Source: Arion vulgaris (lineage: Eukaryota; Mollusca; Gastropoda; Stylommatophora; Arionidae). From it: DNA of 64,000 nucleotides. The stretch is from assembly GCA_020796225.1 (NCBI GenBank), contig CM036754.1:20464867-20528866 (forward strand), written 5' to 3'. Shown here piece by piece: positions 1 through 10,820 of the stretch; position 1 is the stretch's first letter, and every line of letters begins with the position of its first letter. The notes beneath the pieces are model-generated. The model saw only the letters and a list, made by a program, of their open reading frames with translations. It had not been told where the DNA came from and did no database searches. The position numbers and the translations under genes were made by a program.

Positions 1-205
1 ATTGACCATCGACACATAATGGATGATCTGGTCAACATCACACCAGCCACTTTTACTTCCCAGTGCTTTTCCTGGTACCCAATTAAGGCTGGCTCGACCT
101 TACAGTCGTTACAGTCGGAAAAATATTCTACGCCCACTGTGGAATTGAACCCGGACCACTAGCCTAAGAAGCAAGTTCACTAACACCTACGCTACTGTGG
201 CTAAC
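1..205 (-). mobile_element. SINE family E, tRNA-derived (cut by window start)
   Basis: Minus strand: A box TAGCGTAGGTG, B box GGGTTCAATTCC, body GTCGAGCCAGCCTTAATTGG. Matches 23443-23692. Confidence 0.8.
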
Positions 206-340
206 TTTCACTATAAAATAAATATTTCAACACATTACTTCTTGACATTGTAAAGATCGTGATTGACAAAGTATTGTTATTCTGCTGTCTATTACAGAAT
301 TATTGGTCTTATTAACTGTTGTTAACATAAGGATAAGATT

Positions 341-595
341 CGCCCAGTGGTTACCGGGGCCCAAATTTGGGGTGTAAAGAATAGAACCACTGTTACCTGC
401 CATGCATGTCGTAAGAGGCGACTAAGGAGGTTAGGCTGAAATCGGATGCACATGTCCTAAACTTGTAGAAATCTATGCGTTTAGGGGCCTACCAAACCAA
501 TGTGCAACGTATACACGTTCTTGGCAAAGATCAAACATATCACAAAGAGTGATTAAAATTGGTCGTAAAGAACGAACGTAAAGAAGAAGAAAAAG
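341..595 (+). mobile_element. SINE family B, full copy with 12-bp TSD
   Basis: About 255 bp, flanked by AAGGATAAGATT (329-340 and 596-607). It starts CGCCCAGTGGTTACCGGGG (tRNA A-box-like CCCAGTGGTT), has a central core GTCGTAAGAGGCGACT, and ends ATCACAAAGAGTGATT...GAACG(TAAAGAAGAAG), an A/G-rich tail instead of poly-A. No good B box is visible. Confidence 0.85.
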
Positions 596-609
596 AAGGA
601 TAAGATTAA

Positions 610-1640
610 ATTAATAATTCTTCTTCTTCAGCGATCTCTGGTCATGCACATAATTTACTGTGGACCACAAACTGGGCGGTCAGCTTCAGGTCTGTCAGGT
701 TTCCCCAAAGCTTAGTTTTCAGGTCGACTAGGGTGTGGCCACATGTTGCTTCTCAGTTCACCCAGGAAAGGACAGTCTTGCAGAAAATGCTCTGGTGTCT
801 GTTCCGCCTGCTGACACTAGCAGAGAGCTGTTTGACTTATTCCTAGTCTATTTAAGTGTTTGTTGAGTCTGCAGTGTCCGGTGCGTAGTCGAAATATAAT
901 GACCTGATCTGTTCTGCTTAGGTCTTTGAGGAGTCTTTTCCATAATCATATCCAGTGTTTATCTTCCAGTCTACTGCAGATTCTCTCTGTATGAGGGTTT
1001 TGACCTCTTGAAAAGACAGGGGTTGATAAGTTTGCTCTTTGGCACTGCCCTCCTTAGCTAAGACATTGGCACTCTCATTGCCTGCAATGTCACAGTGAGA
1101 TGGAATCCACTGCAAGTGAATTTATGTCTTTTCTGAAAGCTGAGCAAGTTCTCTTTTTAGATTTTGTACTGTGCTGTCAGCGGATTTAGCCTCCAGTGCT
1201 TGTATAGCTGACAGTGAGTCTGTAAGAAATACCATCTTGCCTGCAGGTGCTTGCAGCTTATTCATGTGCTGTGCTGCCATCAGAAGGGCTAAGAGTTCTG
1301 CTTTGTAGTTGGAACATATTCTTCCAGTAGGGGCGCTAGAGACACAGTAGTAGCATCTGGGTGCCTAATGTACACTTCTGCTCCACCATTCATGGTTGCC
1401 TCCATTGCTGATCCATCTGTGTAAATTCTTATCCAACTGTCTTCTGGAAACATGTAATGGAGATGTTCCATTGTAGTTGCTTTCTTCACTAGATTAGGCT
1501 CGACATCTTTGCTTAACAATTTAGGGATGGAGGTTGAGAAGTTTAGTGCTACTGAGTCTGGTTCCCAGTGATCAAAAAGTAATTCCTCTGGTATGGAATT
1601 ATGATTTAGCAGTTCCAAGTATGACTTTCCTATTTAATGA
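610..1640 (-). pseudogene. LINE fragment with RNase H domain
   Basis: The minus strand encodes WIRIYTDGSA (first catalytic Asp of RNase H), then LTDSLSAIQALEAKSAD, then QWIPSHCDIAGNESANVLAK (the conserved HC..I.GNE.AD-type C-terminus). A cysteine cluster of the CRLNKHL..C.C...TPEHFLQDCP type follows near 750-860. Frames are interrupted. RNase H domains occur in I/jockey-group non-LTR elements. Confidence 0.8.
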
Positions 1641-2029
1641 ATAATTCAGTTGCATATAAACATAAAGTACCTTGCTTTAGTCAGTTAAAACTGTTTCATT
1701 GACAGCATGATATTTTAATAATAATTTAATCCTGAAAGTTCTTTGTTTTTGTTGAGACTGACATTTTAATCTTAATTGTTTCAATGTAAAATGCACATTA
1801 TAATTTTTTACCCATACAAAACTGTGTATTACAAAAAGGTATAGTGCTGTAAAGGGGACCTCGATAAAATTATGAAATATAAAATTATTCTTTTGTAGAT
1901 TTTCAATAATTATTTCATTATTTTTAGAAAACATTTTGGGGATACTTTCAAGTTTACTTTCGGACAAGAAATGTGAGCCTCTCTATTTGTAATTTCATTG
2001 AAGCTAAATATGATAAATTCTTATTTCAG

Positions 2030-2157
2030 AAAAGATGCAGAATGAATAGAATGAGTTCATCCAGGTGCACAGTGACTTCACTGTCAAAAAATGATTCATT
2101 GAAATTTTCGAGTTCTTCTAGCAGGTCAGTCTCAAGAAGACGACCATACAACCAAAG
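2030..2157 (+). CDS. Exon of Ser/Arg-rich PIP-box protein gene
   Basis: The acceptor is ttcttatttcag and the donor is AAAG followed by GTTAGT. It encodes 42 codons of a basic, Ser-rich stretch (RMSSSRCTVTSLSKN, SSSSSRSVSRRRPY) plus AG, which completes a Ser codon with the next exon. A further upstream exon could start after an AG at about 1927, but it is too weak to call. The gene's 5' part is unresolved. Confidence 0.55.
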
Positions 2158-2479
2158 GTTAGTTATTACAATCAAACTTTCACTAGGTCAAGGACAAATG
2201 ATTAATGATGTGAACATCACTTGACAGTTGAGTTTTAAATATGTCATTTTTTCAAATTTACTGTACTGCAAATGAAAAAAAAACTTGAAATTCATAGCAA
2301 TTTTTTAAAATTGGAATAATCTAATTTGGGAAATGGGTGAAAATCTTTATAGCCCTTGAAGGAATTTGTTATCATATGTTGTACAAGTATAACTGGGCAC
2401 CTAAGTGCCAGAATGATGAGCGGCCTCAGCCAGCAAGCCATGGAAACCATCAGCATGCCTACCATTAAACATCTGCTGA

Positions 2480-2930
2480 AGAATTGATGGATTGATTGAT
2501 TGGACCATCATCATTGCACTTTGATGAGTAACCATGTGTGCTCCGATCTCTTTCTTACACAGGAAGATCTCAGCTGCAGTGCACAAACCCCGTACCACCG
2601 GCGTGGATCCCCAATGTAATTTTGAAGATGGTGACGATAAGTTGTAGGAATTTTATTTAAAAACAAAATCTTTTCTAATGAATTTTGCCCGGCAGCGCTT
2701 TCCAGTCTGCTCTTTTTGACTTTGAACTGTCAAGGGTTTCTTATTGGGCTCAAATTTAACACAGGATCTCTGATTTATTGTCCGTCTCCGATAGGACTAG
2801 GAACTCGATCTCACCTACACTGAGATCAGGGATCTCTGGAAAAAATATCCAGATGGCTCCATAAGGGAGCGAACCTGGTACCTTTGGCATGAGAGACAAG
2901 CACCTAACCTCTACGCTACAGAGACTGGCG
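2480..2930 (-). mobile_element. SINE family G, ~430 bp, tRNA-derived
   Basis: Minus strand: GTCTCTGTAGCGTAGAGGTTAG (A box), ACCAGGTTCGCTCC (B box), then a long body (GGTGAGATCGAGTTCCTAGT, TTACATTGGGGAT, GAAAGAGATCGGAGCACACA) and a CAATCAATCAATC end. Confidence 0.8.
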
Positions 2931-2984
2931 AAGAAGACTGTTGATTGAAGTCCTATGTGTTCAGGAAACAGTTACCCATCTGTA

Positions 2985-3142
2985 TAAATATTATATTCTG
3001 TTGGATAATATGCATACACTCTGGCCAAAATTCAGATGTATCTGTCCTACATTCCGTAGGAGTCTAACAGGGGTGGAATGTACTGACGTTCTCAGTGCAA
3101 ATCACACAGAGTAAACTGTGTTGATAATAAAGAGCTCAAACA
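2985..3142 (+). mobile_element. SINE-like repeat I
   Basis: Shares ATTCTGTTGGATAATATGCA, CAAAATTCAGAT and TGTCCTACAT with 31790-31950 and, in reverse, 36020-36135. It ends AATCACACAGAGTAAACTG, similar to the tails of SINE families A and B. Confidence 0.55.
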
Positions 3143-3144
3143 TA

Positions 3145-3305
3145 CAACTATTGTCTATTTTCTCTTCCCAAGTTGATGATGGAGTTGGTTGTCTGCTCTG
3201 TCGTTAGCGTATGGGTGGAAGCTTTAATTTGTGTTCCAGGGCCAAATGAGTCGCCCTTGTTGTGTTATATCCACGTTTATTTAGTGTGATCTGGATATTG
3301 TCTAT
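3145..3305 (-). pseudogene. LINE 3' end fragment (family j)
   Basis: Reverse-complement match to 24585-24765. It lies in the intron of the PIP-box gene, next to a SINE. Confidence 0.5.
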
Positions 3306-3310
3306 CCATC

Positions 3311-3564
3311 CGCCGCGGGTGCCGGGGCCCGCAAGGGAAGCAAAGAATAGCACTACTGCAACCTACAATGCATGTTGTAAGAGGCGACTGATGTAGGCCC
3401 TAGGGGTGCTACCCTAGTAAATAAAAAGCAACGCAGAAATCAGATGTGCTGGCCTACTTGTAGGCACATAACTGGCACAACGTACAATCACTCTTAGGCT
3501 CAGATTACAAACAAATCACACAGAGTGGTTGACAAGTGGTCGATATGGAGCATTCGAAGAAGAG
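3311..3564 (+). mobile_element. SINE family A, full copy
   Basis: Flanked by a near-perfect 11-bp duplication GTCTATCCATC / GTCTACCCATC (3300-3310, 3565-3575). Head GCCGCGGGTGCCGGGGCCC, core GTTGTAAGAGGCGACTGATG, tail ATCACACAGAGTGGTTGACA and GGTCGATATGGAGC. Confidence 0.85.
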
Positions 3565-3737
3565 GTCTACCCATCTTTTTCTTGATAGATAGATTACAAC
3601 AACATTACTCAAATTGTTCTGCATCTTTTTATTTGTATATTTTTAAAAATTTAGAATTCTCAGTAATTGTTTCAAGTTGGGTTGTTGTTCTATGAACTAG
3701 AAACAGTTTTAAATTTGACATTTATAATGCTTGTCAG

Positions 3738-4176
3738 TTCCAGATCTCGAAATGTTTGCTACAGTAACTCCTCTCAATGGGACCGGAAGAACCAAACTTG
3801 CAAGAAGCAAACACTTTTTCAAAGATCTAAGAAAGATTCTTTTAGCAATGAAGAGTCAAGATGTTGCAGCTCTGAAGACAGATCACCTTACCAATCACCT
3901 TTTATCTCCACAAATTGCAAATGGCAAAAGCTTGGTGCAGACAGAACATCAGATCAGAAAGACAGTTCATGTTCCAAATTAGATCATGTAAATAACATGC
4001 AGAACAGCAATAACAAGAGAAGAAGATGCAGTAGTAGTGATAGTTCCTCTACGAAAGACGATGAAGTAGTAATGAGAGATAGGAATAAGAAGAGGCAGAG
4101 GCACTTTCATAATTTCCCGGACAGACAACAGAAGCAAAGAACACTTGGAAGTTTTTTCAGATGTCTTATTATGTGA
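3738..4176 (+). CDS. Terminal exon of Ser/Lys/Arg-rich protein with C-terminal PIP box
   Basis: The acceptor is ataatgcttgtcag. The frame joins exactly to the exon ending at 2157 and stays open for 145 codons to TGA at 4174-4176. Composition is Ser/Lys/Arg/Gln-rich with basic clusters (NNKRRRCSSSD, NKKRQRH) that resemble nuclear localisation signals. Near the end, 4135-4158 encodes QRTLGSFF, which fits the PIP consensus Q-x-x-aliphatic-x-x-aromatic-aromatic. That motif docks replication and repair proteins on PCNA. Such tails occur on nucleases of the XPG group, DNA polymerases, ligase I and others, so the enzyme class cannot be named from the tail alone. Confidence 0.6.
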
Positions 4177-4239
4177 ATTATCGATGGCCTCTCTATTTTA
4201 GTACATCATTATATTTAATATATATATTCCTCTCGTACT

Positions 4240-4520
4240 GTTATACATCACATAGGGCCTGGAAGTAATTTCTCCATACCGTTCTGTCCTGGGCAACTCG
4301 CTCAATCTCTTCCATGGAATTTATTCTGATATTTCTTGCCTCTTTTAACAAAGTTTGTTTCAGGGTTTACCTTGGGCGTCCTCTCTTTCTGGAACAAATT
4401 GCCTCTCACTTTAATGCCTGTTTTGGTATTCTTTGATCATTTCTTCTCAGGGTGTGCCCAATATATCTCCATCTTCTTCTTATAATAGTTGTTACTAGTG
4501 GTTGACCAGACATTTCTCTG
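4240..4520 (-). pseudogene. LINE C-terminal fragment (family b)
   Basis: The reverse complement aligns with 11830-12120 and 42890-43190. The shared translation pattern is [13 protein letters not shown] ... GSRKRG ... EARNIRI. Only the 3' end is present. Confidence 0.6.
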
Positions 4521-4892
4521 ATTTGATCACTTTACCTGAATTTGTCCCCTTTTATGTTCATTATTTTTCACGGACATCTATTTTCAAATACATTATATTT
4601 AATGTCTGTCGAAAATTAAGTAAATCATCTTCAGAACTATATTCATTCCAAATTTTTTTTTTTATCTTTAGAGCTCAGATAGTACAGTAATAATAGTACA
4701 TGACATTTCACACTTAGTTTTACGAGCCAAGAAAATGTTTAGATGTTTCAATAACAACTCAGTTTGAAAAAGAATGAACAATGCAATGAACTTTGTCTAA
4801 AATGTACATATGTCATTATTGAATCTATTGTTTTGAAAGTATGTATTTATATTCTTATTATTTATATTTTATAACTCTTTCCATGCTTTTAG

Positions 4893-5190
4893 CTCATACT
4901 GCGCCACAGCGGAATTCCGCTGAACGCCGTTCGCCATACACTGCACCATTCGAGTTGCTTCCCTTTTAAGAAGTCTTTCTAGTTTTACTTCTACTACTTT
5001 TTAACCTTGTTATTCAAATATGTTGTCCAGTTTTCTTCAAATAGTATATAATAAGATATATATATATATATATATATGTTTATTTATTGATGAGTAGTTA
5101 TGATTTTTTATTTTTTAAATTGCTCAGTTTTGCCTCCCTTGAAATAACTTAACAAATTGTGGAAATAACTGCACGTGGAAAAGTTAACAA
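4893..5190 (+). repeat. Dispersed repeat J, uninterrupted copy
   Basis: TACTGCGCCACAGCGGAATTCC ... CTTCTACTACTTTTTAACCT ... AGTATATAATAAGATATATA ... GAAATAACTGCACGTGGAAA. Matches 13100-13545 apart from the MITE. The coding potential is nil. A (TA)n run lies at 5056-5078. Confidence 0.7.
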
Positions 5191-5439
5191 AACTGTATAT
5201 TCACTGATGATGGTTATATTGATGTGTTTTCATGAAGATTTGTGATATCAAAATATACAATAAAATATAATGCATGAAAATATTGGCCATTGTTATTAAT
5301 TTAAATTGTCAATGCAATATTTACTAATTATGACCACAACTCAATTTTTCAAGATGAGATGAACTGATATTATTGTTCATGGGTGTCAGTATTTCACCCT
5401 TTCATCTGACTTTTGTATCTGATTGGTAGAACTTGTGGC

Positions 5440-5935
5440 GTCTGATTTTGAAGACTGTCTTTGTTTTCTCAAGATGTGTTACCAGGGTCCTGTCTTTGTT
5501 TTCTTAACATGTCTTAACTGGCAGCTGTCTTTGTTTTCTAGATATGCTTACCGGGTCCTGTCTTTGTTTTCTAGACATGTTACTGTCCTGTCTTTGTTTT
5601 ATTAACATGTCTTATACTTGACAGCTGTCTTTGTTTTCTCGAGATATGTTACAGGGGTCCTGTCTTTGTTTTCTCGAGATATGTTACCGGGGTCCTGTCT
5701 TTGTTTTATTAACATGTATTACCGGGGTCCTGTTTTTGTTTTCTTAACACGTGTTTGTGGGGTCCTGTCTCTGTTTTCTTAACGTGTGTTATCAGGGTCC
5801 TGTCTGTTTTACATGTATTATACCGAGGTCCTGTCCTTGTTCTCTCAACATGTATTACCAGGGTCCTGTATTTGTTTTCTTAACATGTTACCAGGGTCCT
5901 GTATTTGTTCCTTTAACATGTTACCGCGATGGCTC
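5440..5935 (+). repeat. Minisatellite, ~38-bp unit
   Basis: About 12 diverged copies of a unit around GGGTCCTGTCTTTGTTTTCT and ACATGTTACC. Unit length varies. Confidence 0.9.
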
Positions 5936-5997
5936 AATTATATTTTTGCCCTCCATCTGTGGGAACTTCTTATCTCTTTGCATGATAATATAACATG

Positions 5998-6215
5998 TTT
6001 TATCTTCTCTATCCTGTCTATATCCTTCTCTATCCTGTCTATACCCTTCTCTATCCTGTCTATATCCTTCTCTATCCTGTCTATATCCTTCTCTATCTGT
6101 CTATTCCTTCTCTATCCTCTCATCCTGTCTATACCCTTCTCTATCCTGTCTATATCCTTCTCTATCCTGTCTATATCCTTCTCTATCCTGTCTATATCCT
6201 TCTTATCCTATGTCT
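5998..6215 (+). repeat. Minisatellite, 21-bp unit
   Basis: About ten copies of TCTATCCTGTCTATATCCTTC with small deletions. Strongly pyrimidine-rich on this strand. Confidence 0.95.
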
Positions 6216-6229
6216 ATATGTTTGAAAGC

Positions 6230-6960
6230 TTCATGAAGAGAGAATATGTGCCGAAAGTTAAGGTGAAATTTTCGAATACATGCCATGTCTGTTTTCTCAT
6301 TGACTAGTATCCCTGTTAGTGCTGCATGTGATTTGTGAAATATTCCCTATGCATTTCAGGCTATTATGTTAAACCTTTACTCTGGTGGAGGTTGACCAGC
6401 TTTGTTTTCTACTTCCTGGCTCTTCTACATGAGTCGGGGTTACCACCTGTACTGTTGGTATGTCCCTTTGTAGCACTGGACGTAGAACACCCAAGTCAGA
6501 GTGTATATGAAATCCTTTGCCCCACTCATCATACAAATATGAAATAAGTTGCAACTTGTTACATGCCTTATGGTCAAGTCAATCTGATTTCCACCAGTAA
6601 TTGCTTAGTCCTATTTTCCTCAACACTCCTGCAAGATAACGATCATCTTTCTGTTAGGAACTTGTCTTAGATGATGCAAACTCGAGGTATGCACTGTCTG
6701 GCTTTGAGTAGATTTTACCTCTCTGATGCCCTAATTTCTGTCTTGAGCACGTTTCAGTGAGATTTTTAACTGAGATGCCCATTTTCAGATGCTGCATCTA
6801 GCTTGTGCCTCTCTAAGTTTCAACCTGTATCACGTAATGGAGGTCTTCTTCTGTGGTCGTGATGAATTCAGCTGTTAGACCTTCTGATGATTTGATGTGG
6901 TTGCTTCTGATATCAGTCCTGCATAAGACATCCTTCCAGCTTATATACATTGGAGCTTAT
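6230..6960. other. No recognised gene or repeat
   Basis: Unique-looking AT-rich sequence with short frames on both strands. Nothing with splice borders or family similarity was seen. Confidence 0.5.
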
Positions 6961-6964
6961 TTCC

Positions 6965-7125
6965 AATCCAGAGACTTGGCTTTCAGCTCGTCCCATGGAC
7001 ATCGTAACTTCAGTTTGTGCCATACAGTAAATCTGGGAACTGTGACTTCTGTCAGCTGAAATTGAACCCACACTCGAGGGCATACCGTCTCAACTGCTCT
7101 TACCTGGGCAGGCGGATAGCTTATA
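6965..7125 (-). mobile_element. SINE family D, old copy
   Basis: Degenerate match: AGACTTGGCTTTCAGCTCGT, ATCTGGGAACTGTGACTTCT, TTGAACCCACACTCGAGGGC, GGGCAGGCGGATAGCT. Confidence 0.7.
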
Positions 7126-7329
7126 GACAGCATTATCATAGGCTACTAATTTTTGCTTTAACCTTCAAAAGTTACTTGCATGTACGAATACAACATGGAA
7201 TTACATCGACAAACAGAGTAATGACATTCGCCAGAGGAAAACACTACAACATCTCCATCGATAATCATCTACTAAATCAAAGATTTCACATACCTGTGGA
7301 CATTTTTTCAGCAATGAAAGAATAACTAA

Positions 7330-7760
7330 TGAAATTCAACAAGATGCACAAAGCAAATCAAATGATAGGCAATGCAATTTAAGATGCAAACACGTATGAA
7401 CACAAGAGCAATGTCACACATCTTCTCCACATTATGTTACCAGTGCAAACCTGGCGCTGACAACAACGATAGAAGAAACTAGTCACAACAGATGAATGTC
7501 CGCAAATGCTGGGTATACAAGAAGAGACTGTTGAGAAATGAGACATCAGGAAAAGTGGGTACAACATCAGTATGATTCTCAAGAACAATTAAATGGTTGG
7601 GTCAGAAGAGTTACCATCAGACAGTGCACCAAAGAGCAATGCTGTCTATACTATGGTACAGCAAGGTCCCTCGCAGATGGACCTCTAGAGATAACAGAGC
7701 GACGAAGAGATATCTACGCGATACTAGCCTAGAAATCTCTTCTGACCTGACTTGAGGCAT
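7330..7760 (+). pseudogene. LINE C-terminal fragment (family a)
   Basis: A degenerate copy of the LPTLCYQCQTW...DRRKL family, aligned with 9501-9935. Several stops and indels are present. Confidence 0.55.
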
Positions 7761-7961
7761 ACAGGATTCGGAAAGAAAGAGAAAGAAATAAAGTTATCTG
7801 ATTTGGTAGTCAGACATGCTCTTTACCTTTGCAGACTGTTTTCTTTTTTGATTCAAGTAAGAGTTATCTGAATGATCTTCTACCTCTTCAGTGTTTTATA
7901 TACTACCATATATTTTTAACAAATTATCTAACACAAATGATAAATTAAATAATCTTCTTCT

Positions 7962-8120
7962 TCTTCGATCGGTCTTTCGCCATTTCGATCATTCTTGTGT
8001 GATGTATAACAGCCTTCAGAACGTCACATCATTCAGCCTGGGTCTGTGTATCCTTGCGATGTGTCTCAGCCAGGTTATGGTTCGCTCTCATCGCTTTGGC
8101 TGTCCTGAAGTTAATTAAAA
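7962..8120 (+). mobile_element. SINE-like repeat H
   Basis: CTTCTTCTTCGATCGGTCTT, GTCACATCATTCAGCCTGG, CTTTGGCTGTCCTGAAGTTA. The same family as 37402-37608. Confidence 0.6.
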
Positions 8121-8224
8121 TAAATGAAAGAAAACAGTTGATCAAATATGTTTATTATTATTGATTTGAGTATAAACAAATTTTGATTAGAGTTCTGTGT
8201 CAAAATGTTCTATTTTGTCTGAAT

Positions 8225-8545
8225 TTAACTCAACACACTACCCCACAATTAGCTGTCAAACTAACATGTCAATGTGTTCCCACTAAGCTGTCAAACTAAC
8301 ATCAATGTGTTCCACTACCACCTAATTGTTAAACCAACATGTCAATGTGTTGCGATCTACCCACCTAATTGTAGTCAAACTTCCAATGTTTGCCACCTAC
8401 CCACTAATTAGCTGTCAACTAAATGCCAATGTGTTGCCATACCACTATTAGCTGTCATAATAAACTCCAATGTGTTGCCACAATTAGCTGTACCAATGTC
8501 AGTGTTGCTGACCTACCCCACCTAATTAGCTGTCAAACTATATGA
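8225..8545 (+). repeat. Minisatellite, ~45-bp unit
   Basis: About seven eroded copies of CACCTAATTAGCTGTCAAAC ... ATGTCAATGTGTTGC. Confidence 0.9.
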
Positions 8546-8589
8546 ATGTTTGGCTCATGAAACGATTACCATGCCCAAGTGTCAAAGAT

Positions 8590-8750
8590 GACTGTAGGAC
8601 CCTGGAATACGTATAAAAAAGCATTCGAAATCGATCTAGCCTACTTGTTTGTGCATAACTGGCCCAATGTACAATCGCTTCTAGGCTCAAATAACATACA
8701 GATCACACAGAGTGGTTAAAAATAATGGTCGATATGGAGTGTTAGAGAGA
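8590..8750 (+). mobile_element. SINE family A, 3' fragment
   Basis: Keeps CCTACTTGTTTGTGCATAAC ... ATCACACAGAGTGG ... GTCGATATGGAG. The head and core are lost. Confidence 0.7.
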
Positions 8751-8752
8751 AG

Positions 8753-9205
8753 AACTAACAAAAAATACCCACAATAGTATTTAGAACTAACAACATACCC
8801 ATCTAATAGTATTTAGAACTAACCATACCATCAATTAGTATTTAGAACTAACAACATACCCATCTAATTAGTATTTAGAACTAACAACATATCATCTAAT
8901 ATTTGACAACAACATATCCATCTAATTAGTATTTAGAACTAACAACATATCCATCTAATTAGTATTTAGAACTAACAACATATCCATCTAATTAGTATTT
9001 GAACTAAACATACCCATCTAATAGTATTTAACTAACAAATATCCATCTAATTAGTATTTAGAACTAACAAATAACATACCCATTTAATTAGTATTTAGAA
9101 CTAACAACATACCCATCTAATTAGTATTTAGAAGTAACAACATACCCATCTAATTAGTATTTAGAACTAACAACATACCCATCCAATTAGTATTTAGAAC
9201 TGACA
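8753..9205 (+). repeat. Minisatellite, ~33-bp unit
   Basis: About 14 copies of AACAACATACCCATCTAATT AGTATTTAGAACT, some with internal deletions. Confidence 0.95.
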
Positions 9206-9479
9206 ATGTTACCATTTTCTTCAAAAAGTGAACATTTTGAGCATAGAGAAAAAAACATACAATTATATTGACAAATTTCCTTCATTCCTGGTTTCAATCT
9301 AGTACCTGGTCGTTTAGAGGCTGTCTAGTATTCTCTTCCAATTAAATGAGGATCATCCCGGAGGTTTAGTTCCCAGGTTATTGTTTTTCAATACTTAGAG
9401 TAACCAAATGCAACATAGATGAAATAAAGCAAATAAAATCATAGGTCAAATGGTGCCAATTTTTAAATGCAAACATGTC

Positions 9480-9935
9480 ACAGCGAACACTAAATAAGTA
9501 TTGTTCAACACAATCTTTCTCCCAACATTATGCTATCAGTGCCAAACCTGGACGCTGACATCAAATGATAGAAGAAAACTAGTCATGACAGAGTTTAAGT
9601 GTCTATGCAGAATGCTGGGAGTGTCAGGAAGAGACTGGTTTAGAAAAGCAGACATCAGGAAAAACGTGGGTACAACATCAATACTGAACTTCATCAAGAA
9701 ACAATAAATCAAATGGTTTGGCCACATAAGCAGATTACCAACAGTAAGCCTCAAAGAGCAATGGTACTCTGATACAGTGGATGCAGAGCAATAGGTTGTC
9801 CATGCAAAAGGTGAACCTCAGAGATAACAGGCGACAAAAACACTTTATAAAGTGCACACAAATGCCGTTCTAGAAATCTCTTCTTATCCTGATGCTGTGA
9901 GACAAAACAGGATTACAGAAATGAAGAAGAAAGAT
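9480..9935 (+). pseudogene. LINE C-terminal fragment (family a, best copy)
   Basis: It encodes FLPTLCYQCQTWTLTSNDRR, CLCRMLGVSGRDW and, after a stop, IKWFGHISRLP. This is the characteristic C-terminal region after the RT domain in RTE-like elements. 5'-truncated. Confidence 0.7.
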
Positions 9936-10033
9936 ACTTAGAATTAATGCTCATTATGTCAAAGTATTGTCCCACACAGTAAGATGAGAACAAGGAGTTT
10001 TTGGTAAGAACCCCAGAGGAAGCATCGGAAGCA

Positions 10034-10312
10034 ATGAATATGATCAATAAATAGATATTGTACAAGTGTTAGAGCTTCTGAAAAACAAGTCACCAAACAC
10101 AGGATTAGAATCACTTACCCTTATTTCTGACGGCACCCATTGCCTAGCCTAGCAATAAGATTGGTCTTACAAACACAACCAGTGAGCCATTTGAGGCTAG
10201 GCAATGGGTGCAGTAATAAATAAGGCTGAGTGGTTCGAATCTTGTGTTTGGTGATTTGTTTTTTCGGTAGCTCATAATACGTGTACACTCTCTATTTATT
10301 GATCATGTCCCA
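10034..10312. repeat. Large inverted duplication of LINE-like sequence
   Basis: The left arm (to 10150) reads ATGATCAATAAATAGATATTGTACAAGTG...CACCAAACACAGGATT...CACCCATTGCCTAGCCT. The right arm (from 10194) is its inverted copy, ending TATTTATTGATCATG. The arms are ~110 bp, about 85% similar by eye, with a ~43-bp loop. The left arm can be read as LINE-like codons (LLKNKSPNTG). Confidence 0.8.
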
Positions 10313-10321
10313 CACATTAAT

Positions 10322-10820
10322 AATATATTAATCTTGACATGTAAGTATAAACAGAGTGCTCTCTCTCATCAAGTTGACAATCAATCCTTAATGTGTAAGA
10401 ATGTTGAAAGTGCTCTTTCATTAAGCTTACATTAACCTTAATGTGCAAGAAAGTTGAAAGTGCTCTCTCATTAAGTTTACATTAGCCTTAATGTATAATA
10501 ATAAACAAAGTGTTCTCTCATCAAATGTACATTAACCTTACAATGAGCAAGAATGATCTAAGTATTCTCTCATTGTTTGTTTTTCCCCGATCCAGAAGCA
10601 CTTGAGCTGAAAGCTCTTCTGCTCGGTGTCATGGACATCGTAACCCTTCGGCTTGGTGCCACGAACACCATAAATCTGGGGAACCTGTAGCTTTTCTGCC
10701 AGTCCGTGGAGTTGAACCCGCACTTACAGAGGACTAGTCACCTGTAGCCCAAACGCGCTACGAACACGCTGGACAAGCGGGCCAGTATTCTCTCATCAAG
10801 TTTATATAAAAGATAAATCT
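10322..10820 (+). repeat. Minisatellite, ~55-bp unit, split by SINE D
   Basis: Units around GTGCTCTCTCATTAAGTTTA CATTAACCTTAATGT. About five copies; the last is separated by the SINE at 10574-10783. Confidence 0.85.
10574..10783 (-). mobile_element. SINE family D, tRNA-derived, 13-bp TSD
   Basis: Perfect duplication AGTATTCTCTCAT (10561-10573 and 10784-10796). On the minus strand: head GGCCCGCTTGTCCAGCGTGT, A-box-like TAGCGCGTTTGGG, B-box GGGTTCAACTCC, body with CCCCAGATTTATGGTGTTCG, T-run end. It inserted inside the 55-bp minisatellite. Confidence 0.85.

Noticed and set aside
1928..1970. Possible extra upstream exon of the PIP-box gene
   Set aside because: It has an AG and a GTGAGC, but the best-looking peptide frame would create a stop at the junction with 2030. 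Only the less protein-like frame joins.
3731..3982. Alternative 83-codon frame (MSVPDLEMF...) across the PIP-box exon
   Set aside because: It ends early and does not join the upstream exon's phase. The other frame joins exactly and carries the PIP box.
5786..6307. 173-codon hydrophobic frame (SILSISFSIL repeats)
   Set aside because: Translation of the 38-bp and 21-bp pyrimidine-rich minisatellites. Not a membrane protein gene.
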